Assembly: GCA_020846635.1 (NCBI GenBank)
Contig: JADLDO010000007.1
Coordinates: 28,143 to 92,142, forward strand
DNA: 64,000 bases
Reading direction: 5' to 3'
DNA from: Caldilineaceae bacterium
Lineage (GTDB): Bacteria; Chloroflexota; Anaerolineae; Caldilineales; Caldilineaceae
The position numbers were made by a program, and so were the translations under genes. Shown piece by piece: positions 16,290 through 24,930 of this stretch (its first letter is position 1; each line of letters begins with the position of its first letter). The notes under the pieces are model-generated. The model made no database searches. It had not been told where the DNA came from and worked only from the letters and a program-made list of their open reading frames with translations.

Positions 16290-17663
16290 CTATCGCACCA
16301 GCCGCCGGAAGGGTTCCTTTTTGATGTCGGCGACGAGATATTTGTCAAGGTCGCCTTCGTCGAGGGCGCGGCGGATGAGGTGACAGGCAGCGGTCGCTGC
16401 GCTTTGGGTGCGGGCAATCTCCTCCTCACCGTGGGCAAGGGTGGCTTTGAAGCTGACGAGGGTGTGGATGCCGTGGCGCGCCATCTCTTGGATAAAGAGG
16501 GTGTTGACCTTGCGCCGATCCACCCCGTCGGGCAGGGTGAGTGAGAAGTAGGGGTTGGCGGCAATACCGCTGCATGAGCCTTGCAGCCCGGCATCGGCAA
16601 TGGCGCTGTTGAGCGCGGCGCGCAGGGCTTCGCCCACCTGCTGCAAATAGGCCACGCCGTTGCGCCGTTTGAGTTCGCGGATGGTGGTCAGCGCGGCAAT
16701 CAAGCCAATGTTGTCACTCCAATAGGAGCTTGAGATAAACATGGTGCGCGCGGCCTCCATGACGGCGCGCTTGCCCACGACCGCGCCCATTGGGTAGCCG
16801 TTGGACATGGCCTTTGCCACGACGGTCATGTCGGGGATCACGCCTGTGACTTCCTGCATCCCGCCCAGGGCTGGACGCCAGCCGCAGGAAACCTCATCGA
16901 AGATCAACACCACATCATGCGCTTGGGTCAGACGGCGCACTTCCTCCAGATAGCCTTGCGGGGGTAGCTCCGAACGGGCCGGTTCCATCATCACCGCTGC
17001 CACCTGGCCGCGATGCTCCGCCAGAAGCTGCGCCAACCCGGCGGCGTCGCCATAGGCAAAGGGGATGACCGTTCCTGCCAGGGCGCGGGGAACGCCAATC
17101 GGCTCAATGCCCGCAAAGGGATATTCGCCGCTCTCCGGGTCAACGCCAAAATTGGCGGCTTGATACCAGTCATGCCAGCCATGATAGCCGCAAAAGAGAA
17201 TGATGTCGCGTCCCGTTGCGCCGCGGGCGATGCGCGCCGCCACCGCACACGCCTCGCCACCCCCTTTGGTATAGCGCACCATCTCGGCACTGGGGATGGT
17301 GGCGATCAACTCCTCGGCTAGCTCGATCTCCAAGGGGCTGTTGAGGGTGTAGATGCTGCCGCGGTCGATCTGCTCCTTGACCGCGCCATCCACTACGTCG
17401 TCGGCATGGCCCAGGATGATCGCGCCCACGGCGTTAACCCAGTCGATGTACTCGTTCTCATCCACATCGAGAAAGCGCGCGCCTTTGGCCCGTTGCGCAT
17501 AGATGGGGCTGACGCCATTGGCAAATTGGTCGGCGCGACGGCTGATCAGTTGGGTCCAACCAGGGATCAACTCGCCTGCGCGCTGGTAGAGTGCGTTGGA
17601 GTGGTCAATGGATGGAAAGGCAGGACTAGAGACGGTGGGGCTGGCTGTTTTGTCGGCAGGCAT
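16290..17663 (-). CDS. Class III aminotransferase, glutamate-1-semialdehyde aminomutase-like
   Basis: A 457-residue PLP enzyme of fold type I. The PLP lysine is K284 in VVAKAMSNGYPMG, the cofactor-ring Asp is D256 in IFDEVSCGWR, and the phosphate-binding region is GGGEACAVAARIARGATGR. Overall it resembles GSA 2,1-aminomutase (HemL) more than omega-transaminases. No other tetrapyrrole gene is near, and HemL-like paralogues are often catabolic transaminases, so I do not assign hemL. It converges with the FAD oxidoreductase gene. Confidence 0.9.
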   Translation of the reverse strand: MPADKTASPTVSSPAFPSIDHSNALYQRAGELIPGWTQLISRRADQFANGVSPIYAQRAKGARFLDVDENEYIDWVNAVGAIILGHADDVVDGAVKEQIDRGSIYTLNSPLEIELAEELIATIPSAEMVRYTKGGGEACAVAARIARGATGRDIILFCGYHGWHDWYQAANFGVDPESGEYPFAGIEPIGVPRALAGTVIPFAYGDAAGLAQLLAEHRGQVAAVMMEPARSELPPQGYLEEVRRLTQAHDVVLIFDEVSCGWRPALGGMQEVTGVIPDMTVVAKAMSNGYPMGAVVGKRAVMEAARTMFISSSYWSDNIGLIAALTTIRELKRRNGVAYLQQVGEALRAALNSAIADAGLQGSCSGIAANPYFSLTLPDGVDRRKVNTLFIQEMARHGIHTLVSFKATLAHGEEEIARTQSAATAACHLIRRALDEGDLDKYLVADIKKEPFRRLVR

Positions 17664-17846
17664 AGAGTGGTGGCTCCTGGCTAGGACATGGTGTAGAGGC
17701 GTGGCAAGGCGAGTAGTTGATGCTAAGATACTTACTTTACAGTGTGTTGAATGGCGATAGGTACATTGTACGAGGAAAGGTGAGGAGGAGCAATGTTGGG
17801 TCTATCCCAGGAAATAGGCGAATTTTTGCCACAGGGGATGGCGTGT

Positions 17847-17910
17847 TCTGTCATGCCTGCACCCCAGAGAGACCCCTACGGGGTGACAGCAGGGCAAGCG
17901 GCATGACAGA
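17847..17910. repeat. Nested palindrome downstream of the MA-like gene
   Basis: An 11-bp perfect outer stem (TCTGTCATGCC 17847-17857 with 17900-17910) encloses an inner ACCCC-TAC-GGGGT stem at 17872-17884. It lies in the 285-bp spacer between 17663 and 17949, which holds no convincing gene. It looks like a small dispersed palindrome or terminator. Confidence 0.55.
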
Positions 17911-17948
17911 CCGCACACCTATTTCTCAAAACTTGGGATGCACCCGTC

Positions 17949-19244
17949 TCATTCAAGCATGCGATCGTCCAGTCCATATTCATGCACAAGATGGGCATTC
18001 CAAGCATCCAAAAACTCTGATACCGAATCGCCAAAGACGGTGGGGATGATCTCCTCCCACGCGCCATAGCGAACGAGGCCAAGCAGCAGGTCGGGCACGC
18101 GATCGCGCCCATAGTGATCGACGACAAAGGTCATAAAGGATTCGGCAGCGAGATAGCGCAGGATCACTTCTTCGCGCGTGGGGCGCACAGTGGTGCGTAG
18201 GTCGGTGATATGGCTGAAGCCGATGGGCAGGAACTCCGGTGCAGCCTCGCGCAACACGGCGCTGGCCTCCACATGCCAGGGTGAAGATTGTTCTAGAATA
18301 TCGTCGCGCAGCCAACCGCGCAGCCCCCACACCAGGATAGGCCAACGATAAAGATAGCGCACTGTCATGTTGGGCGCGGCGTCGCGAATGGCGCGATAGG
18401 TAAACCAGCCCATGACTTCATAGGCAAAATACTCGCTGTCGCTTTGGCTTTCGGGAATCTGGGCCAGGAGAGGCGACGTTACTTCGAATTCGGGCATGGT
18501 AGAGGACCAACGCGTAATCGGGCGGGGAAGGACTTTGATTACCTGTATATCGTCGGGCGGGTTTGGCAGCCCCAGCGTGCGATACATCTCCACATAGGCC
18601 GCTTCGAGCTTGGGCGCTGCTGCCTCGACCGCGGGCGCGTCAAGCTCATAGTAGATAAAGTGCAAATGCCGGGTCGTTAATTCGTGCGTATCGCCCCAAT
18701 GGCCGGCGGGTGGCACTGTACGCAGCCAACGCTGGTTGACGCGGCGATAGAAACGTTCTTCGCGATAGGGGTTGGTCTGCCACCACTCAAAGGCAGGCTG
18801 CTGTGTGATGACCGTGGCTTGCATAAAGCCACCGGTTTCACGGACATAGAGCAATTTCGCTTCATAGTCCGGCTGGCTCTCTACCCCGGCGCGCCAATAA
18901 TCTCGCCACTCATCCACCCATCCATCATCGAGGTTGGGGTCAATCAGGCTCTCATAGAGACGGCGATCCCGGCGCTGCCAAGCCTCATTCTCCAGTGACA
19001 ACGTGAAGTTGATGCCCTTTTGCGCCTCGCGCCGCTCACGTTCGCTGTGGCTGATCCCCGTGGCTGACGCAGCGGCGATGACGACCAGGAGAAGGGCCAA
19101 GCCACGCAGCACACGTATGGCGATGATCTGCTCGACGCTGCTCGGATTAGCTGGACGACCCGCGCTGTCGGCATCCAGTGCGCGCCAGAAATCCACCCTG
19201 CTTTCTTCCAAGACCCACTCAAAGGTGATCCGCTGCTGTGCCAT
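17949..19244 (-). CDS. Membrane-anchored protein with degenerate peptidase-MA-like domain
   Basis: A 431-residue protein. After an acidic N-terminal segment one membrane helix follows (LRGLALLLVVIAAASATGI, about 46-64), then a large domain that should be outside the cell. The C-terminal part (AAESFMTFVVDHYGRDRVPDLLLGL, in part, and FGDSVSEFLDAWNAHL) matches the tail pattern of peptidase-MA (gluzincin) proteins. Where HExxH is expected the sequence is YEVMGW, so it is probably not an active metalloprotease. The start at 19244 is supported by AGGAG 8 nt upstream. The role is unknown; a ligand-binding or anti-sigma-like role is only a possibility. Confidence 0.7.
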   Translation of the reverse strand: MAQQRITFEWVLEESRVDFWRALDADSAGRPANPSSVEQIIAIRVLRGLALLLVVIAAASATGISHSERERREAQKGINFTLSLENEAWQRRDRRLYESLIDPNLDDGWVDEWRDYWRAGVESQPDYEAKLLYVRETGGFMQATVITQQPAFEWWQTNPYREERFYRRVNQRWLRTVPPAGHWGDTHELTTRHLHFIYYELDAPAVEAAAPKLEAAYVEMYRTLGLPNPPDDIQVIKVLPRPITRWSSTMPEFEVTSPLLAQIPESQSDSEYFAYEVMGWFTYRAIRDAAPNMTVRYLYRWPILVWGLRGWLRDDILEQSSPWHVEASAVLREAAPEFLPIGFSHITDLRTTVRPTREEVILRYLAAESFMTFVVDHYGRDRVPDLLLGLVRYGAWEEIIPTVFGDSVSEFLDAWNAHLVHEYGLDDRMLE

Positions 19245-19603
19245 GAGGCCTGCTCCTGTGGGCACGACCATGCAGCAAGGGGCGCATGGTGATCCGCACT
19301 GTCGCAATCTGCACTGTGACCATCTGTCCTGTAACAACCTGAATCGAGGTCGGGGTCTGCGCTGGCCTGACGCTTAGAATGACGGTTTACAAAATCGGAT
19401 GCTGTGCGCCACGTTCCATTGTCCCAACGAACAATGGTAGCTTTCGAGGTATATCTTCGAACGCACCTATTTTAATCGCTATATCGTCATGATCACAAGA
19501 GCTAACCTTCAAGATAAAAGTCCTGGTTGCCTACATCAAATTCATGTGGGTTAGCGTGATCTTCGTCGTTCCCCCGTGGTTCTGCGAAAGGAAAAAATTG
19601 AAT
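19245..19603. other. Divergent intergenic region with short dyads
   Basis: It contains the 7-bp dyad CCATTGT (19416-19422) / ACAATGG (19431-19437) and the imperfect TTCGA-N9-TCGAA (19443-19461), both possible operators for the LysM gene. No reading frame here has a start signal and a recognisable product. Confidence 0.4.
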
Positions 19604-20416
19604 ATGTCTAGGATGGCACAATTTCGTCTCAGTATAGGGGCGATCCTCATTGTAATGCTAGGGTTCGCCTGGATTCCTCAAGCCGTGAGCGCGTCCGAAG
19701 GGGAGCCGCAGGACGGCCCGTCGGGTCCAACTGCGTCCCAATATGGGCCTGGTAATGGTTACGATGATGGGTACAGCGGTGATCGCAATAGTGACTACAA
19801 CAATGACTATGGTAATGATTACGGTGGTGGGTACAACGATGAGCGCAGTAGCGACTACAACAACGAGCGCGACGGTGGGTACAGCGATGAATACAATGGC
19901 GGGTACAACAACGAGCGCGATGGTGGGTACAATGGCGTAAATAGTCGATCCGGTGTCTGTTCGTCTATTCATACAGTGGGGCTTGGGGAAAATCTCTCTA
20001 GGATCGCTGAGCAATATGGGGTGAGTGTAGATGATTTGGCATCGGAGAATCATCTGGACGATACGAATCTCATCTATGAAAATCAAGCGCTTTGCATCCC
20101 GATCTATGGATCCGGCCCTTCTTCCGGCAGCCGAAACGACGGATACAACAGCCCGGATCGCTCTGGCGGATACGACAATCAGGACAACGGGTATGGCAAT
20201 CAGGGCGGCTATGGGCGACCCGGTGAGAGCTATGACCCAAGCCTTCGCTACGGCGACCAAAGCAATGGCTATGGCGAGCAGAGCAATGGTTATGGCGAGC
20301 AGAGCAATCGCTATGGCGACCAGGGCAACAGCTATGGAAACCAAAGCAATAGCTATGGCGATCGGGACAATGGCGATGAGCTACAGCCAGGCCAATCGCG
20401 CTGGAGTTCGGACTAA
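19604..20416 (+). CDS. Secreted LysM protein with Tyr/Gly/Asn-rich repeats
   Basis: A 270-residue exported protein. It has a signal peptide at about 1-30 (LSIGAILIVMLGFAWIP, ending AVSA), a low-complexity N-terminal region of NNERDGGY/NDYGNDYGG-type repeats, one LysM module at about 120-165 (HTVGLGENLSRIAEQYGVSV, LCIP), and a C-terminal region of degenerate 7-8-residue repeats (YGEQSNG, YGDQGNS). LysM binds peptidoglycan or chitin-like glycans, so a cell-wall-bound or sheath protein is likely. The start follows an AAGGAAA site. Repeats were probably made by unequal crossing-over. Confidence 0.85.
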   Translation: MSRMAQFRLSIGAILIVMLGFAWIPQAVSASEGEPQDGPSGPTASQYGPGNGYDDGYSGDRNSDYNNDYGNDYGGGYNDERSSDYNNERDGGYSDEYNGGYNNERDGGYNGVNSRSGVCSSIHTVGLGENLSRIAEQYGVSVDDLASENHLDDTNLIYENQALCIPIYGSGPSSGSRNDGYNSPDRSGGYDNQDNGYGNQGGYGRPGESYDPSLRYGDQSNGYGEQSNGYGEQSNRYGDQGNSYGNQSNSYGDRDNGDELQPGQSRWSSD

Positions 20417-20510
20417 GGCATCGCTGCCGAAATTCCTCTGCTGCGAATAAAACAGTCATTTGAGGATCACCGGCTGGTGCCAACCGGCGCAGCCACACAA
20501 AGCCTACTCA

Positions 20511-20546
20511 AAAAAGAGACCTTTCCAGGTTGGAAGGTCTCTTTTT
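20511..20546. terminator. Bidirectional rho-independent terminator
   Basis: AAAAAGAGACCTT (20511-20523) pairs perfectly with 20534-20546, with an inner CCA/TGG extension. A T-run ends the stem on the plus strand and the A-run gives one on the minus strand. It lies between the convergent LysM and AraC-MGMT genes. It is one of the few canonical terminators in this window. Confidence 0.9.
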
Positions 20547-20600
20547 GTTTGAATTGAAACTGCGGTCGCCGCTGTCGATTGTTGGCGGGTGATGTGTCAG

Positions 20601-21599
20601 CTAGGCACTGGCGACCTCACCCTCGCGCATCCTGTGTGCGGCTTCCCAGCCGATGAGCGCGCGTTTGCGTGTGGCTCCCCAGCGATAGTCACTCACAAGC
20701 CCACCCTGGCGAATCACGCGGTGGCAGGGAATCAGGTAGGCGACGGAGTTGGCCCCGATCGCGCTGCCCACAGCGCGCATGGCCTTTGGGCTCTCGATGG
20801 CGCGCGCAATATCCGCATAGGTGCAGACAGCACCCAGTGGGAGGCGCAGCAGGGCTTCCCAGACTTTGATCTGGAAGTTAGTGCCTTTGACCAGGATACG
20901 CAAGGGGGGCAGATCGTTGTCTTGCCCGGTCGCTGGCCCATTCTCCTGGGTAGTAGGCTGGGGCGCAAAAATGCGCTCGATCAGCGGCGCAGTTGCGTCG
21001 GGGTCAACTGTAATGGTCGCGGCCTTCCAACTCTTGTGAAGCTCGTCGATTGCCTGTTCCCACGAATGATCGGGGTCAAGGAAATTGAGCGCCACGATGC
21101 CGCGCGGGGTCGTGGCAAGCAAGCAGTCGCCAAAGGGGGTGCTGTGCCGCCCCACGCTGATTTTGAGTCCGGCCCCCTGGCTTTTGTACTCGCCGGGAGT
21201 CACCGCTTCCAGTGTGACAAAAAGGTCATGCAGCCGCCCCGGCCCAGAGAGTCCCGCATCATAGGCCGCATCCAGAACGCTTTGCGCGGCCAACAGGCTC
21301 GCCTTCGCATAATCTACGGTCAAGAATTGGAGAAAGCGTTTGGGGCTGATGCCCGCCCAACGGCTAAAGACACGCTGGAGGTGGAAGGGGCTTATATTCA
21401 GCCGCACCGCTAGATCGTCGAGGCTGGGCTGTTCTTGAAAGTTCTGGCCCAGATAGTGGATCGCTTGGGCAACCAGCGCATAGTCTGTCGATTCGGTCTG
21501 TCTTGCGTCCAGCATATCGGCGGATCGTATTTCAGTCGGGATTGTTCGTAAATTCACCACGTTTCTCCTGATCTCTCCTCGTACTCTCCTTGTATCCAT
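20601..21599 (-). CDS. AraC-type regulator fused to methylated-DNA-protein-cysteine methyltransferase
   Basis: A 332-residue Ada-like protein. It has an AraC helix-turn-helix at about 40-140 (LNISPFHLQRVFSRWAGISP, TPGEYK) and a C-terminal MGMT domain with the acceptor motif IPCHRVI and the following RQGGLVSDYRWGA. The E. coli Ada N-terminal Zn/phosphotriester domain is missing. It removes O6-alkyl groups from guanine and may activate its own gene or others. Two adjacent ATGs (21602, 21599) follow GAGG; the second has the better spacing. The N-terminal 30 residues before MLDARQTES are not conserved-looking, so a later start at 21515 is possible. Confidence 0.92.
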   Translation of the reverse strand: MDTRRVRGEIRRNVVNLRTIPTEIRSADMLDARQTESTDYALVAQAIHYLGQNFQEQPSLDDLAVRLNISPFHLQRVFSRWAGISPKRFLQFLTVDYAKASLLAAQSVLDAAYDAGLSGPGRLHDLFVTLEAVTPGEYKSQGAGLKISVGRHSTPFGDCLLATTPRGIVALNFLDPDHSWEQAIDELHKSWKAATITVDPDATAPLIERIFAPQPTTQENGPATGQDNDLPPLRILVKGTNFQIKVWEALLRLPLGAVCTYADIARAIESPKAMRAVGSAIGANSVAYLIPCHRVIRQGGLVSDYRWGATRKRALIGWEAAHRMREGEVASA

Positions 21600-21764
21600 C
21601 ATACCTCAATGGGTCCATTGTAGACCATGCCGCGGGTGATTGCCACCCGATTCTTGCGCGTCGCCTTGCGCCTGGTTTATGCTGGTGCTACTTCCATACG
21701 TACGGATACAATTCACCATGTAGTGTCACCATTCACTATCACCATGTACCCTAAAGGATTCACT

Positions 21765-22865
21765 ATGTCTGACGTCCTTCCCATGATTCAGAATATTCCA
21801 ATTTTTGACGGTCACAACGATACACTGCTCGCTCTGCACTCGCCTGCGTTTAGTGACGGTCATGTGCGCGGCTTTTTTGAGGCGAGCGAGTACGGTCATA
21901 TTGACCTGCCGCGGGCGCGGGCGGGCGGTATGGGAGGTGGCTTCTTTGCCATCTTCACCCCGTCTCCCCGTCATCACGACGCGCCCATGCCAGGGGTCAC
22001 AGGCAGCGCGCCCAGCGCGAGCTACGCCATTCCCATTGCGGCGGAGGTTGACCAGACTACCGCGCTCAAGCTGACCGTGGACCTTGCTGCCACTCTTTTC
22101 CGGCTGGAGCGGGAAGGACAGGGCGCGCTCAAGGTAGTACGCAACGTTGCGGAGATGGCGCACTGTTTGGCGGATGGTACCTTTGCGATGATCTTCCACA
22201 TTGAAGGGGCTGAAGCGATTGACCCCGAACTCAATGCGCTGGAGGTACTCTATCAGGCGGGGCTGCGTTCTTTGGGGATTACCTGGAGCCGTCCCAATAT
22301 CTTTGCCTCCGGCGTGCCCTTTGCCTTCCCCTCGTCGCCCGACACCGGGCCTGGTCTCACCGATGCAGGCAAGGCATTGGTACGCGCGTGCAACGAACTG
22401 GGCATCTTGATCGATCTTTCGCATCTCAATGAAAAGGGCTTTTGGGATGTGGCAAAGCTTTCTTTGGCGCCGCTGGTGGCAACGCACTCCGGCGCACACG
22501 CGCTCTGTGCCTCGGCGCGCAATCTCACCGATCGCCAGCTAGACGCGATCCGCGACTCGGATGGGATCGTGGGGGTGAACTTTCATGTAGGTTTCTTGCG
22601 TGAAGATGGCAAACGAGACGCAGCGACAACGCCGCTGACCGAGATCGTGCGTCACCTCGACTACATGGTGGAGCGCATGGGCATTGACCATGTAGCGCTG
22701 GGGTCAGATTTTGACGGTGCGACGATGCCGGGGGACCTGCGCGACGTGGCGGGGCTGCCCAAGTTGATGGAAGCATTGGCCGCGGCGGGCTATGATGAGT
22801 CATCGCAGCGGCAGATTGCCTATGGCAACTGGCTGCGCGTCTTGGGGAAGATTTGGAAAGCATAG
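21765..22865 (+). CDS. Membrane dipeptidase family protein (M19, renal dipeptidase-like)
   Basis: A 366-residue amidohydrolase-fold dipeptidase. Metal ligands are in FDGHNDTL (HxD), FHIEGAEAID (bridging Glu), ATHSGAHALC (His) and GSDFDGA (Asp). Such enzymes cleave dipeptides, often with a D-residue, and some act on beta-lactams. No signal peptide is present, so it should be cytoplasmic. The ATG at 21765 has AAAGGA upstream; a 46-residue upstream extension lacks family similarity. It is divergent from the AraC-MGMT gene. Confidence 0.93.
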   Translation: MSDVLPMIQNIPIFDGHNDTLLALHSPAFSDGHVRGFFEASEYGHIDLPRARAGGMGGGFFAIFTPSPRHHDAPMPGVTGSAPSASYAIPIAAEVDQTTALKLTVDLAATLFRLEREGQGALKVVRNVAEMAHCLADGTFAMIFHIEGAEAIDPELNALEVLYQAGLRSLGITWSRPNIFASGVPFAFPSSPDTGPGLTDAGKALVRACNELGILIDLSHLNEKGFWDVAKLSLAPLVATHSGAHALCASARNLTDRQLDAIRDSDGIVGVNFHVGFLREDGKRDAATTPLTEIVRHLDYMVERMGIDHVALGSDFDGATMPGDLRDVAGLPKLMEALAAAGYDESSQRQIAYGNWLRVLGKIWKA

Positions 22866-22941
22866 AGAATTCCACGCAGAGTCGCAGAGGAGAGAGTTTC
22901 TTTTACAGAACTATGGTTTTCTGGACAGGTTTTAGATTGGC

Positions 22942-23436
22942 ATGATGAACAAACAACCCAATAGTGATAACTGCTTTATCTGTGGCGTTCAGAATGTGGC
23001 GGGCGCACAGGTTGCCTTTTATGAAGTGGCTGCGGAGGATGGCACGCCGGAACTCTTGGCGCGCTTCACGGGTCGCGAGGTCCATCAAGGCTATCCGGGG
23101 CGCATGCATGGCGGGGTAGCATCGGGCATCCTGGATGAGGTGATGTCGCGCTGTATCGCCTATGGTGAGGACGCGCTCAATCCGCCTGTGTGGGGGGTGA
23201 CGGTCGAGATGGCGCTGCGCTATCATGCGCCGGTTCCGCTGGGCGTGGAGTTGAGCGCACGCGGGCGGATCACGCGTGACCGCAGCCGCACTGCCGAGGC
23301 CAGCGCCGAGATCTATTTGCCCGATGGTACGGTGGCAGTCAGCGCCACAGGCAAATTTATCAAGCTGCCGCTGGATCAGATTGCCGAAGGGGCGACGGAT
23401 GCCCTGGGCTGGCAAGTCTACGCGGACGCGCCGTAG
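22942..23436 (+). CDS. PaaI-type hotdog thioesterase
   Basis: A 164-residue single hotdog-fold protein. Typical features are NCFICGVQN at the N-terminus, HQGYPGRMHGGVASGILDE (the central helix with the catalytic acid) and KFIKLP at the end of the last strand. The family hydrolyses acyl- or aryl-CoA thioesters. ATG codons at 22942 and 22945 are both possible, with no clear ribosome site. It is about 76 nt after the dipeptidase gene, and the spacer carries a 'cgcagagtcgcagagga' repeat fragment. Confidence 0.88.
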   Translation: MMNKQPNSDNCFICGVQNVAGAQVAFYEVAAEDGTPELLARFTGREVHQGYPGRMHGGVASGILDEVMSRCIAYGEDALNPPVWGVTVEMALRYHAPVPLGVELSARGRITRDRSRTAEASAEIYLPDGTVAVSATGKFIKLPLDQIAEGATDALGWQVYADAP

Positions 23437-23458
23437 GCAAGGCGGCGGCAAATGGTGG

Positions 23459-23620
23459 GTGACGGGTGGCCCTGTGACGGATGTGAAGCAGTGCAAAAAA
23501 GGCGGCTGGCAAGAAATGGGCTTCAAGAATCAGGGCGAATGTGTGGCATACTATGCTAGAGAGTTCACCCCTTCCGGTTTTGGATGGAGTCTCGATTGGA
23601 ATGACCGTGATGGTCGCTAG
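23459..23620 (+). CDS. Small ORF with a CKxGGWxxxGxxNQGxC motif (orphan or gene remnant)
   Basis: A 53-codon frame begins at GTG 23459, just after the thioesterase stop. It contains VKQCKKGGWQEMGFKNQGE followed by CVAYY. This Cys-Lys-x-Gly-Gly-Trp ... Asn-Gln-Gly-x-Cys-Val pattern is known as a short module at the C-terminus of secreted proteins in several phyla. Here it has no signal peptide and only a weak ribosome site, so it may be the remnant of a longer gene or a true microprotein. The two cysteines could form a disulfide. Confidence 0.4.
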   Translation: MTGGPVTDVKQCKKGGWQEMGFKNQGECVAYYAREFTPSGFGWSLDWNDRDGR

Positions 23621-23699
23621 GATGGCGATAGACGTTAGGCCCGCAGCAAAGTTTGAATCCACCTCACTCCCTTTTGCCTAGAATGGAAGCCGCAACCCC

Positions 23700-24857
23700 A
23701 TGTCCGCACTTACCTTTACCAAGTTTCGTGTTTGGCAAGTCGTCGTTCCTGCCCGCCAGGACATTATTACTGCCCCACCCACCAAAGGCTTTCTCTATCG
23801 GGATAACCTGAGTTGGCCCGAAGTCCCTGTCCATTTGATCGAAGGTACGACTTCAGAGGGCTTTACCGCAGTGGGTGAGGCCGACCGCGGTACGCCACAG
23901 GCGACCGTCGAGGCGACCCTGCGCGATCTGCTGGGGCGCAATTTGCTCGAAATGTCTCCCGCCACGGTGTGGATGGTGCCGCGTGAGGCGAGTGTCCTGC
24001 CCTTGAGCTATCCAACCTGGTCATGGCAAGCGGCAGAGGGCAAGCACTATTTTACGCTCGAATCGCTCTGGTTCGATGCCGTGGGCAAGGCGTCGGGGCT
24101 GCCCGCACACCGGCTGATGGGCGGCGCGGTGCGCGATGTGGTGGCTGCCGATTTTTGGGCCAACCGGCCCGCCACGGCGACATTGGGCGCGCTGGTGAAG
24201 GAAGCACAGGAGCGCGGGCTGCGCGGCATCAAGATGAAGTGCGACAGCACCGGCGACATGGTCAAGGCGGTCTTGGCAGTGGCTCCCGATGTCTCCCCGG
24301 ATTTTCGCTTTACCATCGACCCGATGTATGCATGGCGCTCGATGCGCGAGAGTGCGCGCTTTTTTGAGCAGCTTGCCAAGCTTGAACAGCCGGTGCAGAT
24401 CGAAGACCCCTTCCCGGTCACGGTCGAAGACGACTGGCGGCGCGCCCGCGAAATTGGCCCGATGACCATTATCTGCCACCCGCGCGGCTCAACCTTGTTC
24501 CGCCATGCCTTGCGTGAGGAACTTGCCGACGGCTATAACTTGGGGGGTGGTTCAGCCATCGAGTTTATTCAGATGGCGCAGATTGCCGAGTTTGCCTCTA
24601 AGGATTGTTGGCATGGCAGCTCGATTGAGATGGGCGTCTTGCAGCATTTGCGGCTGCACGCCTCTGCCTGTGCGCGCAACTGCCTCCTTGCCAGCGACCT
24701 GTGCAGCGAGTGGGTGCGCGAGCATACGCTGGTCAAACAGCGCATGGAGTATCGCGATGGCGGCGCGGTCGTGCCCAACCACCCAGGGCTGGGCGTGGAG
24801 TTGGATCACGAGGTCATCCAGAAGTACGCGCGTAAGGAGTTTGAGATCGCGGCGTAG
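23700..24857 (+). CDS. Enolase-superfamily protein (mandelate racemase/muconate-lactonizing type)
   Basis: A 385-residue member with the family capping domain and barrel. GIKMKC gives the KxK acid/base motif on strand 2, TIDPMYAW the first metal Asp, and IEDPFP the second metal Glu. At strand 5, where a GE/GD ligand is expected, the sequence is TIICHPRGST, so the third carboxylate ligand appears absent. The substrate is therefore not predictable and the enzyme may use an altered metal site. The ATG at 23700 has only a weak Shine-Dalgarno. It converges on the cupin gene across a 20-bp hairpin. Confidence 0.87.
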   Translation: MSALTFTKFRVWQVVVPARQDIITAPPTKGFLYRDNLSWPEVPVHLIEGTTSEGFTAVGEADRGTPQATVEATLRDLLGRNLLEMSPATVWMVPREASVLPLSYPTWSWQAAEGKHYFTLESLWFDAVGKASGLPAHRLMGGAVRDVVAADFWANRPATATLGALVKEAQERGLRGIKMKCDSTGDMVKAVLAVAPDVSPDFRFTIDPMYAWRSMRESARFFEQLAKLEQPVQIEDPFPVTVEDDWRRAREIGPMTIICHPRGSTLFRHALREELADGYNLGGGSAIEFIQMAQIAEFASKDCWHGSSIEMGVLQHLRLHASACARNCLLASDLCSEWVREHTLVKQRMEYRDGGAVVPNHPGLGVELDHEVIQKYARKEFEIAA

Positions 24858-24870
24858 GGCCGGGAGGAGA

Positions 24871-24915
24871 GTGACGATTGAGGGACACTCACACGGAGTG
24901 TCCCTCAATCGTCAC
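24871..24915. terminator. Perfect 20-bp hairpin between convergent genes
   Basis: Arms 24871-24890 (start GTGACGATTGAGGG) and 24896-24915 are perfectly complementary around the loop ACACG. No T-tract follows on either side. It separates two convergent genes and is well placed to end both transcripts. Confidence 0.75.
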
Positions 24916-24930
24916 TGCGGTTTCACCCTG

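Noticed and set aside
16290..17663. hemL (tetrapyrrole glutamate-1-semialdehyde aminomutase)
   Set aside because: There is no tetrapyrrole context and the closest neighbours are catabolic, so only the broader class III aminotransferase call is supported.
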